This document shows, piece after piece, positions 45,012 to 55,668 of a stretch of DNA of 64,000 bases. The DNA lies in contig NC_089447.1 in assembly GCF_026210795.1 (NCBI RefSeq), positions 250,501 through 314,500 of the forward strand, written 5' to 3'. The position numbers and the translations under genes are program-made. Numbering within the stretch: position 1 is the stretch's first letter; every line of letters starts with the position of its first letter. This DNA comes from Rhizophagus irregularis (taxonomy: Eukaryota; Glomeromycota; Glomeromycetes; Glomerales; Glomeraceae). Below the pieces are notes generated by a model, which saw only the letters and a list, made by a program, of their open reading frames with translations, was not told the DNA's origin and searched no databases.

Positions 45012-45069
45012 CTTTACCAATACTTTGATCTATTACTATATCAAAATTTTCTTTAATTGGAAAAGATAA
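45012..45069 (-). other. Upstream exon of the microexon gene
   Basis: After an acceptor AAAAGATAG the minus strand encodes LSFPIKENFDIVIDQSIGK and ends G|GTAAAG. It ends in phase 1, the same phase as needed to enter 44793 across a 218-bp intron and to leave 44671. Upstream is a TTA microsatellite (45090-45110). No start codon was found, so the 5' end is missing or lies further away. Confidence 0.4.
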
Positions 45070-45447
45070 CTATCTTTTTTTTTTCTTTTATTATTATTAT
45101 TATTATTAAATGTTTTTATTAGTATAAACAAATGAAACGTTTTACTGAGTGATCAGCTGTCTATGAGACTAGTTATTAGTTAATGATTTTTTTATTTTTT
45201 CAAAGTAAACAAAGTTACAGTAAAAATTACAAAGTTCCTATCTATATACTAAGACTGAAGGCAATTCCAACAACTGATAATCAAATCGCGTCCAACCTAT
45301 TCGGAACTGGGTGATGTCACCTTGGTGGAGAAGTTTTGCATGACGGGACACAATAATTTCACGGCGCAGCCATGAAAATCAAACTTCCTTACACTGTACT
45401 TTATATCCATCTCTTTTTTTTCCATTTTACCAAAGTTTAATAAAACC

Positions 45448-45890
45448 ATGGATTCAAGTAACCAAGTAAAATTGTGTTCTGGATGTTTAAAAACGTACTC
45501 TCGACTTTTTTGATGAAAAAAAAAACATGTAACGTGTGCAGGCTATCTAATAAAAACCGTCAGGAGACTTCACGTACTAATCAGAAAAGTCAAATAGAAG
45601 AACATGAAAAAATTAAGACAAATTATTATATTCATATATTATTGAAGGTTTGCCAGAGATTATAGTTGAAAATATTATAAAATACAAGGAAAACACACGA
45701 AGTAATACTTTCGAAGTGTTTTGTTTCATTGATATTACAGAATTTCAAGATGATTCTAAAGTAATATTGAATGGTTAAGAAAGTTGAAAAAAAATTTAAG
45801 CCTTTGAAAAAAAATATTGAAAGTTATAATAAGCGACATACAATGCCTCGTACTTGGAAAGATTATAATAGTAATACATATAATAAATAA
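45448..45890 (+). pseudogene. Relic of a zinc-knuckle protein of a repetitive family
   Basis: From ATG 45448 the frame reads MDSSNQVKLCSGCLKTYSRL, then stops. The next frame continues KTCNVCRLSNKNRQETS, so two CxxC pairs (CSGC, CNVC) form a zinc-binding site over a frameshift. Further pieces are GLPEIIVENIIKYKENTRSN, FIDITEFQDDSKVILNG and HTMPRTWKDYN, each in a different frame, ending TAA near 45890. The CxxC pair plus PRTW tail recalls repetitive, transposon-linked proteins of this fungal group. Non-functional. Confidence 0.5.
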
Positions 45891-46164
45891 TAACTTACAT
45901 TATAAAATTTTATTTTATTAATAAAAAAGATTTGAAAGTTACAACTTCAAAAAAAATAATTTTTCGATTATTAACTTGAATAGAAAACTAAAGTCTTATT
46001 TATTTGTTTTACTTTTATTGTTTGTCATTATTTTCGCTGAATGATATTGCTACGCAGTAAAATGTCACGCAGTAATCACGTGATATAACTGGACCCGTGA
46101 TGCCGATCAATACGTATTGTCCAATATATAGAATATATGGTGTATATATAGAACATATAGTATA

Positions 46165-46265
46165 CTGTATATAGAATAAATAGTATATATAGCATAAATA
46201 GTATATATAGCATAAATAGTATATATAGCATAAATAGTATATAACATATATAGCATATATAGCAT
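46165..46265. repeat. Minisatellite, unit about 19 bp
   Basis: Tandem ATAGCATAAATAGTATAT units, at least four, fraying at both ends into TATATAG repeats. Confidence 0.8.
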
Positions 46266-46329
46266 AAATTTAATATATTAGATATTTTTTTATATAGTAA
46301 AAATTTTTATAAAAAGGCAGTGTAAATGC

Positions 46330-46676
46330 GCATTAGAAACAACAGTTTAGAACAGTCCTTATAAAAATCATTAATAAAATTAATTAATAAAACTCATATA
46401 CACTTTATTTTTCGTGTTATTTCTTATACACTTTATTTTTTTTATTCATTGTTCATATTTGGTTAGTTTAATCCTTTACTTGCGTCTGATCGTATAGGCT
46501 ATTTTGGAGAGCTATACCATATTCGCATTTGATCGGATTTATGTTAGACTTACATTGAATTAATTAAATTAGTATAAGATTTACGCCGATCCTGTTAATT
46601 TCCGACCCTACCAATCCTTCTGCTTACACTAAATATACCGCTTATTTTTAAGCATATAAGAACTGACATATAACAA
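46330..46676. repeat. Dispersed LTR-like repeat, copy 2
   Basis: Diverged relative of 37560-37795 with GTCTGATCGTATA, CCTTCTGCTTAC and a final AGAACTGACATATAACA. Boundaries uncertain. Confidence 0.4.
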
Positions 46677-48704
46677 TATGATCGTTATCACAAATCACGT
46701 GAATGTGACATTTTTCTGCCATGATAATTTATGCGACACGTGAAATAACTAATTCGTCGATCTTTGCCAAATTTTCTAATTTATTTTTTTTTTACATTTT
46801 CTGGCGCAAATCTTTATGTACCTATTGTAACACTTTTAAAACCCATATAGTATGCGTATTTTTGCCTGCTTTACAATTTTATTTAGTATATCAAAAAGGG
46901 TTTAGAATAGTGTTTTTGACTTTTATATGTGGGATGCGATATTTCGCGGGTGCGATAAAAAAACAAATCCGAAAAAAATACAACAAAGTGAATAAATTTT
47001 ATTCATAAAATTCTTAATAACCAATATAATTTTTTGATTTTTTCAATTAAACTCTCTGCAATTCATTAAGTATTTACTTGATAGGAATAAACTAATAAAT
47101 TTTAGTTCATATTGCCACAAAATATAAGAATTTAAATCTTTTTTTTTAAAAAAAAAATCATTTCTAATGATTACTTTGTTAATTCTTTTATATACGCCTT
47201 TTCTAACTTATTCTGTTTTATTTTATTTTAAAATTTAGACAACGGCGGGAGTCATACAAATGGGAGCTGAGCCCTTACAAAAGAAGTTACTAAACTACAC
47301 CTAAGCTAGTATAAACCAAACCTACCTCCGAAGGGCCTGTTATTTATTAAAACAACCCTAGGCATGGCCAGCGCTGCGAGAAAGAAAAGAAGAAAGAGGA
47401 ACGAACGCCTTTTCTTTTTTTACCATTGAACCATAAATAAATAGTCAGTAACATGACCATGTGTTTTTCGGTCGCATAAAGTACATATGCTACAAGGAAT
47501 TTTTATTCACTTTAGAAGCTTCATATTTTATTATCGCCGCAGGTAGTCAACTAAATATATTTGATATTATTTAATTTATAATTCTTTTATTATCATAAAT
47601 AAGGTAAATGGTAAATTAAGAATTAATTTACTACATATAGCAACTGCATGAGCCAAAATCTTTAATATTTTGAAAAATAGAATATAAGAGATATGTATAA
47701 AGGTGCCAACTTTGGTATAAATTCAAATAATAGATGTGGTAAGATGTAACCTCGAGTAAGTTTGTGTAAGTTTGTGTTTTTATATAAATTTCTTATGCAA
47801 ATTTGTGCAAACTTGCATTAAGCTTATGTATCATCATTAGAATTTGCAAATTCAATCAACGTTCATTCCGTTCATTCTGATGATCAGGATTTACATATAG
47901 GTGCCAACCATCTTTGTGCCCTATTTTGATAAACTATAGAAAAACAACTATACTCATTAGGACTTCCACATTTTATTCTAATTTAAAAAAAATTATTTTG
48001 TCTCGTTTAATAATAATTCTTTAAATGGATATATCCTTAAAAGATAATCCGAAGGTAAACGTTAATATCTAACTAACGGGATAAAATATCTCGTTGAATA
48101 ACGGTTTCTGATCACACGCCCTCTTTAACAAAACTATTACCTCGTTTTAAGTGTTGCTAATTAGATGAATTGATGGCTGATGAACATAATCCCATACCTT
48201 CTAGTTATTATAATTAATAATTTCGGCATTTGTCCGGTGTCTATCATATCTAGAGCATCTCATCATCAAGACCGTCTCATAACCACAAGAAGGGAAGGAA
48301 CTATGGAGCGGACACTGTCTTTAGGGTAACCGGACAAGAATGTAACATCTTTAGAAAATATAGAAAAATACGTATGTGATTAATACGATACAACGTGTTT
48401 AATTCGACTTATCATCGTAAAAAGCACCTATTTTTTTTTTTTTTTATTTAAGATAAAAAACTGTATATTACAACTAACTATTTTACATCTAAAGTTATTT
48501 ATGACATTAACTGTTACACTATAATTATACAAATTATTAATCTCAGTTTAATTTAACTCGTAATAATAGCAATTAATGTTGTAATATTATATAACACGAC
48601 TTAAGTTGAAGATCTATTTAAAAACCATGACTTTAGTTTTTTAATTTTACTTCCCCATATTGTTATATCCAACAATTATAATTTTTTTTAATAAACCTAA
48701 TATG
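46677..48704. other. Intergenic; weak ORF and a GC-richer block
   Basis: A plus ORF of 95 aa (46721-47008) is Phe/Ile-rich and basic at its end; it could be a membrane-protein relic but has no recognised family. About 47240-47400 is richer in G+C (CCTCCGAAGGGCC, GGCATGGCCAGCGCTGCGAG) and looks like a dispersed repeat. CATGTGTTTTTCGGTCGCA at 47458-47476 repeats 37822-37840. TTGTCCGGTGTC near 48230 and ACCGGACAAG near 48335 form a possible 115-bp foldback. Confidence 0.35.
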
Positions 48705-51497
48705 TCACATAAAATACATGGGGAACTTATTGAGATTTCTATGCAGCTTTAGCAACTTTGGTGGTGGTGGTTTGTCATTTTTATCTTTCTTAACAAACTT
48801 AACACGAGAAGATACTAAATACATTTTCGCCCGGGCACAAGTGAGATGTGCATAATACGTAGGTGATGGAATGCTGACACTGGATGTGGCGCGTTGAAAG
48901 TTATAGCATAATGTATTACTTAAGCTTTGGAATTGATCTATTGTTAATTTGATATCATCATAAAGTATAGTATAATGAGATGGACGCGCTGTTCCTTGAT
49001 TTGCATAGTGTGACTGGAGGTAAAAGTCATTAAGTGTGGGGTGAGTGATTTTTTTGTCAATAACAGTTCCGACAAGACAGTTTCCATTTCTGTCGGCTTC
49101 ATTTTTACTTTGGGGATTTATTGGGAAAATTCTCGTATGATGACGTTTACCGACGACTGCAAAAATGATCTTTGGCTCGTAAGGCTTGTTACCTTTCCGG
49201 AACTGAGCGCATGCTTCCTTAATCTTGGGAAGTTCGAATCTGAGCACTCGTTCAAACTGGGATTCGCTAACACCATCACGGTACATAATAATGTATGGTG
49301 GAAGGACTTTTTCATCTTTTTCATCTTTCGGGAGGTCTCTTTTTTTCCTCTGATACTCACAATAATCTTTCAAGATTTCTTTTATCATTTTATCAATTTT
49401 AAGAATCTCTTCCTTTCCGGAGCGTTCTTGATCCTGATATTTTGTAACATAACGTGCGGCTTGATCGTCAAGTGAACCAACAACAGCACAGATGGAACTA
49501 CCATATTTGTCTTTGGGGTGGGTTACATCAGCACCAAGAAAGAGCACTTTACCTCCATCAGGAAGACTGAGCTTTTCTTCGGGTAGGCTAGAGTTTACAC
49601 CGCCGAGTTTAAGGTTTATTTTCAAAGCAAGATTGGCACAATATTGCGGGTTGCGGAAGTTTCTCTTAGAATCTACGCTTATACATTGCGAAAGACATCC
49701 TATTTCAGTGTCCATAACGCGCTTGATTGTTTCGTAAATATCAGTATTCATTGGTGACTTTTCGCCAGGAATAATGAAGAGTATCATTTGCGGCGGTTTG
49801 TTAAGTCTTTTTTCTGCATCTTTATAAGCTTGCTTTACACTATCAGGTCCCCTAAATTGTTGATAATAAATAGCCGGCATATTTTTTGTTACTCTTGCTA
49901 TTTGCATCCCTTGTAATTCGCATTGCCTTGCGAGATTTTCGATAAAATTAATAGCTTCCGGTTTAGGCATCCAATTACTTTGTTCAAAAATAACTACATG
50001 CCAGAATTCGAGGCGTTCACCACTCTCAACAAATTTGACGTTTCTAAGATTCCATTGCCCATTTACAGGTTTCATGGTGTATCCTGAATATTTAACGTCT
50101 GTAGACTCAATTATACGTGCATCCACTCTGGTCAGGTTGGGTTCAACTTCCATACCAATCTTTGTAGGATCATTCTGCAGCTGCAGTATTTCTTTTGCAC
50201 CCTTGATCGTTTCGCTTTCATTCACGCTGGGTCTCATCTTAGCAGCCAAAATAATCTCTCCTCGTTGTCTTCCAGTCAACTTTTTGTTGCTATAACGTTG
50301 TCCTTCAATAATTTTACAAAATTCGATCGGCCATGCAATTGTTGTGTCATCGTCACTCATTATTTCAACAAAGAGCTTTGTTGGCTTCCGGGATTGACCC
50401 TTGTTCTTTAAGTATTCTTCAATCTTGTTCTTGAAGTATTCCTCAAGTGGAAATGTTTCACTCGAATCTGTCCTTGGTTTATATTTGAAAGAAGCTACTT
50501 GTTTAGTATTTAGAAGCTTTTTAATACGTCTTTCAGTTTGAATAGGTTCCCCATTTGCAGTTTGCAGATGTTGAGGGCGAACAAGCAAGCCTCTGAGTAC
50601 ATCGTTAATCTTCTTCAGTACCGGGAAATTGAAATAACTAGGAAGGTTTCGAAATTTTGGATAAAGATATTGGAGAAGAAAATCATCTAGATTTAATGGT
50701 TGATAAAAAGTGGTGAATGTAGGGTTTACATTAATAAACAAGCTTCCTTGACCTGGTCTTACAGTTGAAAACCATCCAGCCCACAATTCGACACCACCAT
50801 TAATTATTTTTTTTTTTCCTTTGTCATAGATTGAACTTTTGCCGGATTGAATGTAACGTTCACTTTCTGTCCCTACTTTATGGATTAGAGCGTTGAGAAC
50901 GTTAAAAGCTTCGTCGCTGAAGAATTCCCACTCAAACTCTTCTGCTTTAATGTACTTCTCCAGTTGAGTTAACTCGATGACGGTGTCTAAGCGGTTAATT
51001 TTTACCTTGTATCGAGAAGAATCTCCATCAATGTTTTGTATATCTTTAATATTAATTTCTACTTCCTTAACGGTAGGATTTGAGTCGTTCAAATCCTCAA
51101 ATCCCAGATAATCCGTTGTGTAGAGAGAGGAACCACCATCATATGCGATAACAACGCCTTGAAACCAATCCTCATATTTGAGACCAATTTCTTTAAGAAC
51201 TCTGCGCCGAATATTCTTTCCATAGTCTGATCTTTCACGCTTGATGGCACTTTCAATATTCTTATCAGTGGGATTGACAGCAGCTTCAGTATTCTTATAA
51301 ATGGGATTGACGACAGCTTCAATATTCTTATCAGCAGGATCGATCTCAATGTTATATTTAAGAAATTTATCGTATTTGGAGATAGTTGTCACTTCGAAAC
51401 TATTGACCTTCACTTTAATAGGTCGTCCTTCTTTTCCAAAACCTTTCCGTTTAAGAATAGGAGGAGGAATGTAAGGCTCTTCTGTTTCGTCTGGCAT
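48705..51497 (-). CDS. Argonaute, 930 aa, intronless
   Basis: A complete single-frame Argonaute. N-terminal domain to about 190, PAZ about 295-405 (ending WPIEFCKIIEGQRY), MID about 470-640, PIWI about 565-900. The MID 5'-phosphate pocket residues are present: Y588 and K592 in YETIKRV, Q604 in LSQC, K630 in KLGG. The slicer tetrad is intact: D657 (LGADVTHP), E697 (GKEEI), D741 (YRDGVSES) and H830 (FYLQSH), so it is predicted to cut RNA. It ends NKFPMYFM. Argonautes bind small RNAs and silence complementary RNAs, mostly in the cytoplasm. Odd points: no introns, and an in-frame tandem repeat in the N-domain (51246-51347). A T run directly precedes the ATG. Glomeromycetes have many Argonautes, so the paralogue cannot be named. 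Confidence 0.97.
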   Translation of the reverse strand: MPDETEEPYIPPPILKRKGFGKEGRPIKVKVNSFEVTTISKYDKFLKYNIEIDPADKNIEAVVNPIYKNTEAAVNPTDKNIESAIKRERSDYGKNIRRRVLKEIGLKYEDWFQGVVIAYDGGSSLYTTDYLGFEDLNDSNPTVKEVEINIKDIQNIDGDSSRYKVKINRLDTVIELTQLEKYIKAEEFEWEFFSDEAFNVLNALIHKVGTESERYIQSGKSSIYDKGKKKIINGGVELWAGWFSTVRPGQGSLFINVNPTFTTFYQPLNLDDFLLQYLYPKFRNLPSYFNFPVLKKINDVLRGLLVRPQHLQTANGEPIQTERRIKKLLNTKQVASFKYKPRTDSSETFPLEEYFKNKIEEYLKNKGQSRKPTKLFVEIMSDDDTTIAWPIEFCKIIEGQRYSNKKLTGRQRGEIILAAKMRPSVNESETIKGAKEILQLQNDPTKIGMEVEPNLTRVDARIIESTDVKYSGYTMKPVNGQWNLRNVKFVESGERLEFWHVVIFEQSNWMPKPEAINFIENLARQCELQGMQIARVTKNMPAIYYQQFRGPDSVKQAYKDAEKRLNKPPQMILFIIPGEKSPMNTDIYETIKRVMDTEIGCLSQCISVDSKRNFRNPQYCANLALKINLKLGGVNSSLPEEKLSLPDGGKVLFLGADVTHPKDKYGSSICAVVGSLDDQAARYVTKYQDQERSGKEEILKIDKMIKEILKDYCEYQRKKRDLPKDEKDEKVLPPYIIMYRDGVSESQFERVLRFELPKIKEACAQFRKGNKPYEPKIIFAVVGKRHHTRIFPINPQSKNEADRNGNCLVGTVIDKKITHPTLNDFYLQSHYANQGTARPSHYTILYDDIKLTIDQFQSLSNTLCYNFQRATSSVSIPSPTYYAHLTCARAKMYLVSSRVKFVKKDKNDKPPPPKLLKLHRNLNKFPMYFM
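51246..51347 (-). repeat. In-frame minisatellite in the Argonaute N-domain
   Basis: Residues 51-84 hold imperfect copies of a 14-residue unit, NP(T/I)(D/Y)KN(I/T)E(A/S)A(V/I), visible in DNA as a 42-bp repeat (GGGATTGACAGCAGCTTC, GGGATTGACGACAGCTTC, AGGATCGATCTC). It sits in a surface loop position between the first N-domain strands and RRRVLKEIG. Confidence 0.8.
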
Positions 51498-52050
51498 TTT
51501 TTTTTTTTTTTTTAGAAAAAAAATATCAATTTTTTAAATTAAGGTTAAAGCAGGTAATTTTATAGAAGCAAAGTTTACGCCCTGGGCTGAGAAATATGAC
51601 TAAAATTAGAACTTTGTCTTACATTTGTAGTGTGACAAGAAGGGATTGTCATTTAAAGTTAAAATCATCAAATTAAAAAAAAACTTTAGAATAATAATAA
51701 GAATATAGAAACATAAAGTTGTTTTTAGAAATATTTCCTTTTCTTATTATTTAGTTTTTCCATTGGGAACACAATTGTGGGACTAAATTCAGGTTGATCG
51801 ACAAATAAAAACTGAGCAACTTGTTTGTTAAACAAATTTTTAATATATTTTTAAAACACAGATCAACATGATCACAAAAACGAAATTACGCAATTGTATG
51901 GTAACAGGTGATAATAAATAAATTAAATAATTATTATTTATGACGCACCAAATTCTTCTTTAATTAAATAGAACATTCTTTCCTTTGTTATGATATTTAT
52001 TTTCGTTAGCGCAAAAAAAAAAAAAAAAAAATAACCAAGAAATTTAGTTT
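51498..52050. other. Upstream of Argonaute, no gene seen
   Basis: A T/A tract adjoins the start codon; the rest is AT-rich, with an A run at about 52013-52031. Confidence 0.4.
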
Positions 52051-52058
52051 GGTCAGAC

Positions 52059-52393
52059 TAGTGATGGGCAAAATGCGAATTTTTCATTTTATAATGCGCA
52101 TAATACATAGTACTGTTATTTAAGGTCAAAAAAATATGATCATTTCAATATATCATGAATATATGCAAATGCCAACCAATTTCTTTTCAGATGCAGCAGA
52201 TGGTGTTGGAATAGATAGAATCTTTTTTGCTACAAGAAAAACAATTTTTTTTTTTGTAAAAAATCTACCTATTTGTAAATAACATTTTCGTTTAAACTAT
52301 AATTCTAGCTAGAGTTAAAGTATAATTTTTACCAAAATTACGATACAATAAAACATTATAAAATTTATCATGCGCATCACATCATGTAACGTA
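52059..52393. mobile_element. hAT-type MITE, 335 bp
   Basis: Flanked by an exact 8-bp repeat GGTCAGAC (52051-52058, 52394-52401). Left end TAGTGATGGGCAAAATGCG; the right end read inverted begins TACGTTACATGATGTGATGC. The ends align imperfectly over about 48 bp, best at ATGCG..AT and ATTTTATAATG. No coding sequence. Confidence 0.65.
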
Positions 52394-52401
52394 GGTCAGA
52401 C

Positions 52402-53829
52402 GATCTTATTTAATTTAATTCTGGTCTAATTTATAACCCCGGTCAAAATTAATGAAATCACGTCATTCACGTGTATCCGTGATCAATGCGTACAAAAAGG
52501 CTTTATCTTTTTATCTATTTACCAAAGATTAACGAAGATATAAATTAATTTGAAGATGATGAAAATTAAATTGCAAATATTACATTCTATAGTGTATTCT
52601 CTTCGGGTGCAAACTAGTTATACTCTTAATGAATAAATGTATTATTACAGTAAATATTTTCAATTGTAAAGAAAAAACGAAGAATTGAGGTCCGTTCGGG
52701 AATAAGGTCCGTTCGGGAATATTTTATATCAGACAATCATTATTGATTCGGAAAAGTAGGCGTTATGAAGGTAGGGATGACAAAAAAAAAATAATATCTA
52801 TTGTAAAAATCAATAATTATTAGAGAAATCACTTGGGTGATATTGCTATCAAATTTTGTTATAATTTAATAAATGATATCACTCGATTAAAATTAAATAA
52901 AAATTAAATACAATATGAAAATGAATAAGGTATAAAAAATTTTCTAATGAAAAGAAAAATTTTCTAATAAAAGAATTTTTTTCAAATATTGAAGGTTGTA
53001 ATAAAATGAGCATTTATACCTATAGTCGAGAAATCGAGAACAATAATGTTTAATCTAAAAAATAAAGTGAATCTTAATGTGTAATCAACATTAACGTTAG
53101 GTCATATTTTATATTGATTTTTTGAATTATAATAATTTTATTTCGGAGTATAAAGCTTATACAGATGAGCTATATGACATTGAACGCATAATATGGGATA
53201 AATATGATAACCGATTCTGTTATACAATTTCGAACAATATATTATTTCATTTGCTACTTTACACTTGAGACATTGATCATACGTCAATAAAGATCCGTCA
53301 TCAAAAAAGCGTTTATTAAAAGTATAGAAATCTAATTCTACAGTTAAATGTATTTACATATGGGCGCATTTTTGGAATCCCATGTATCATTAATTCCAAA
53401 AGTGCGCTCATATAAAGAATATCCTTATTTACTTATTTACTATAAAATATTTTTTTAATAATATTACAACGGTTCAGTAAAGAAAAAAATTTCTTCCAAA
53501 TTTTATTAAGTATTTTAAATGCTACATATTATTTTACTCGATTCGCTAAGAACGAAGGAGCGAATAAAAAACATTCGATTATAATTAAATTGACTTTAAA
53601 AAGGAATGAAGATATACAATACCTATATACCTCTTATAAAAATAAATTAAAAAAATCTGTAAATAAGTCGCATGATTCATACTAGAGGATGGTATAAAGA
53701 AATTTTGGGATGATCGTCATAAACAGCGTCAAGGAAGACATTCTAAATACTATTTTTTTGATATAAAAAAAATATTATTATCGTTATAGTTAGTTGTAAA
53801 TATGTGTAAATAAACATTGTTTTATGTAC
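52402..53829. other. Intergenic, no gene seen
   Basis: AT-rich. GGTCCGTTCGGGAATA occurs twice in tandem at about 52690-52720. Nothing coding recognised. Confidence 0.4.
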
Positions 53830-55668
53830 CTATTTTGTTTTAGGTTTTTTTGGAGTAATATCCGTAGATTGCTCAGCAATAACGGATACTTGTGATGGCG
53901 TAATTCTTTCCCAAAATTCTTCAAATTTCTTTTTAAAATTTCTAGTAATATCTGAATTATTTGCGTGAATTGGACCATAATACATTTCTTCAAGTAACGT
54001 GAACCATTCTTTCTTTTCATTCCCATTTTGTTGATCATTATTCATTTCTGTCTCATTAAATTTTCTCTTATTATTTTGATTAAAAGATTTATTAACATTC
54101 GGTCTATCATATTCATAATTAATATCAAATGGTGAATCATATTTTAATTTTAAATCAAATATTATTGGTAAACTTAATTCAAAAAGTGGTTTAATTATTT
54201 CTTCATTACTTGCTAAACGTAAATATGGTAAATAATTTCCTTTAAATGGAATTTTTTGATTACAAAATTCAAGATAAATAGAACAAATAGAATTAAAAGC
54301 TTGTGAAGTAAGTTGTTCTGGAACATCCATTCCAGAATATTCTTGTAATTGTAAATCTATCCAAATTCTTGATTCAATAATATCTTCAAAACATTTATGA
54401 GTAATTTCAGAATTTGAACCATAAATTTGAAGTATCCAATAATAAATATTTGAATGAACTGATAATGATCTCATTTCTACAGATTTTATTGTATCAATAT
54501 CATATTTAAAACCAACATTATAATGTTTTAATGCTTTTTCCCAAGCTTTTTCAGGTTGATCATCAATATATTTAATTAGAAATTCCAATAAATCAAATTT
54601 TCTATGATATCTTTCTGGTTTTATTGTTTGAATAAGACAAGAACTAGCAATTATTGAAATTGATTCTTCACGAATTTTTTGAAATGAATTCATTAAAAGA
54701 TCTCCAACATCATTTAATCTATGTTCAAATGAAAAAAGTATTTCTTCTATAATAATATCAGTTAATTTAAATCCAACATTAATAAGTTGATCTAAACGTT
54801 TAATAATAATATCTGTATCAGGACATTCCCAATCAGTTGGTGGTTCACGAGGAAATAAGTTAGAAATAGCTCCTTGTATTACTAATTCATTAAAATCACT
54901 ACAAATTTCATAATAACCAATCTTTTTCCACATATTAACTAAATCAGGATGAATTAATATTGCTCTAGATACATCACTAAGTTGTTGATAATTCTCATAA
55001 CCGTCTCTTGACGGATATTCTTCATGTGAATTTGCTTGCATTAATTGAATATAATCTATAGAATCTTCATAAATAGGTTTTGGACGAGGAGGGAAAGGTA
55101 TAAATCTTTTATTTAAAATTAAATCTTTTATTTCACCAAGATTTTGAAAAAGTTTTTGAGGAGCGTAATTAATAACAAGAGGTCCAGCAGATAAGAAATG
55201 AAATAATTCCATATCGTTTCCTTTAGTTGCAAGTTCATTATCATCTAATACTTTATATCCTTCAGTCAATAATTTTGTAAAAACTGTTAAAGAAAGATTA
55301 CTTGCCCATGGAGGAGGTTGAAATGCATGAAATGCACTAAAATCAATTTGATTATGTAAATTACGTTCTCTCTTAAGTAATTCATCATGAGTACCAAAAT
55401 GCATTAATAAACGTTGTAAAAAATATCTAGAAATTATTGCATTTCTCTTAAGTAAAGCTTCAATAACTTTTTCTGTTATAAAACCGTTACCGAGTCTAAC
55501 TGCGTGAAATAAAACGTGAGATTTGCCATATTTATAAATTGACCATTCTGCTCGGGCGTCAGGGTCTTGAGAAGTAGTACACCACTCTCGATTGATAAGA
55601 GAAAGTGAATAGGGGATACTTGTAAATTTAAATATTTCTATTCTTAATTCGCTATTTAACGATTGCAT
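53830..55668 (-). CDS. 612-aa protein of a glomeromycete-expanded family, F-box-like start
   Basis: Single open frame from ATG 55666-55668. The N-terminus (LRIEIFKFTSIPYSLSLINR EWC) resembles a short F-box-like motif. After it come helical stretches: ARAEWSIYKYGKSHVLFHAV, AIISRYFLQRLLMHFG, GNDMELFHFLSAGP, SRAILIHPDLVNMWKKIGYY, FHSNIYYWILQIYG-type segments and a polar, probably disordered tail from about residue 520 ending in TPKKPKTK. The family is frequent in arbuscular mycorrhizal fungi and has no proven function. If the start is a real F-box the protein may recruit targets to an SCF ligase, but the helical body matches no named domain I recognise. Decayed copies lie at 58950-59240, 60890-61360 and 61400-62490. 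Confidence 0.8.
   Translation of the reverse strand: MQSLNSELRIEIFKFTSIPYSLSLINREWCTTSQDPDARAEWSIYKYGKSHVLFHAVRLGNGFITEKVIEALLKRNAIISRYFLQRLLMHFGTHDELLKRERNLHNQIDFSAFHAFQPPPWASNLSLTVFTKLLTEGYKVLDDNELATKGNDMELFHFLSAGPLVINYAPQKLFQNLGEIKDLILNKRFIPFPPRPKPIYEDSIDYIQLMQANSHEEYPSRDGYENYQQLSDVSRAILIHPDLVNMWKKIGYYEICSDFNELVIQGAISNLFPREPPTDWECPDTDIIIKRLDQLINVGFKLTDIIIEEILFSFEHRLNDVGDLLMNSFQKIREESISIIASSCLIQTIKPERYHRKFDLLEFLIKYIDDQPEKAWEKALKHYNVGFKYDIDTIKSVEMRSLSVHSNIYYWILQIYGSNSEITHKCFEDIIESRIWIDLQLQEYSGMDVPEQLTSQAFNSICSIYLEFCNQKIPFKGNYLPYLRLASNEEIIKPLFELSLPIIFDLKLKYDSPFDINYEYDRPNVNKSFNQNNKRKFNETEMNNDQQNGNEKKEWFTLLEEMYYGPIHANNSDITRNFKKKFEEFWERITPSQVSVIAEQSTDITPKKPKTK

Noticed and set aside
49041-50295. 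Plus-strand ORFs of 144, 81 and 86 aa opposite the Argonaute gene
   Set aside because: They are the antisense of a strongly conserved PIWI/MID coding frame and have no features of their own.
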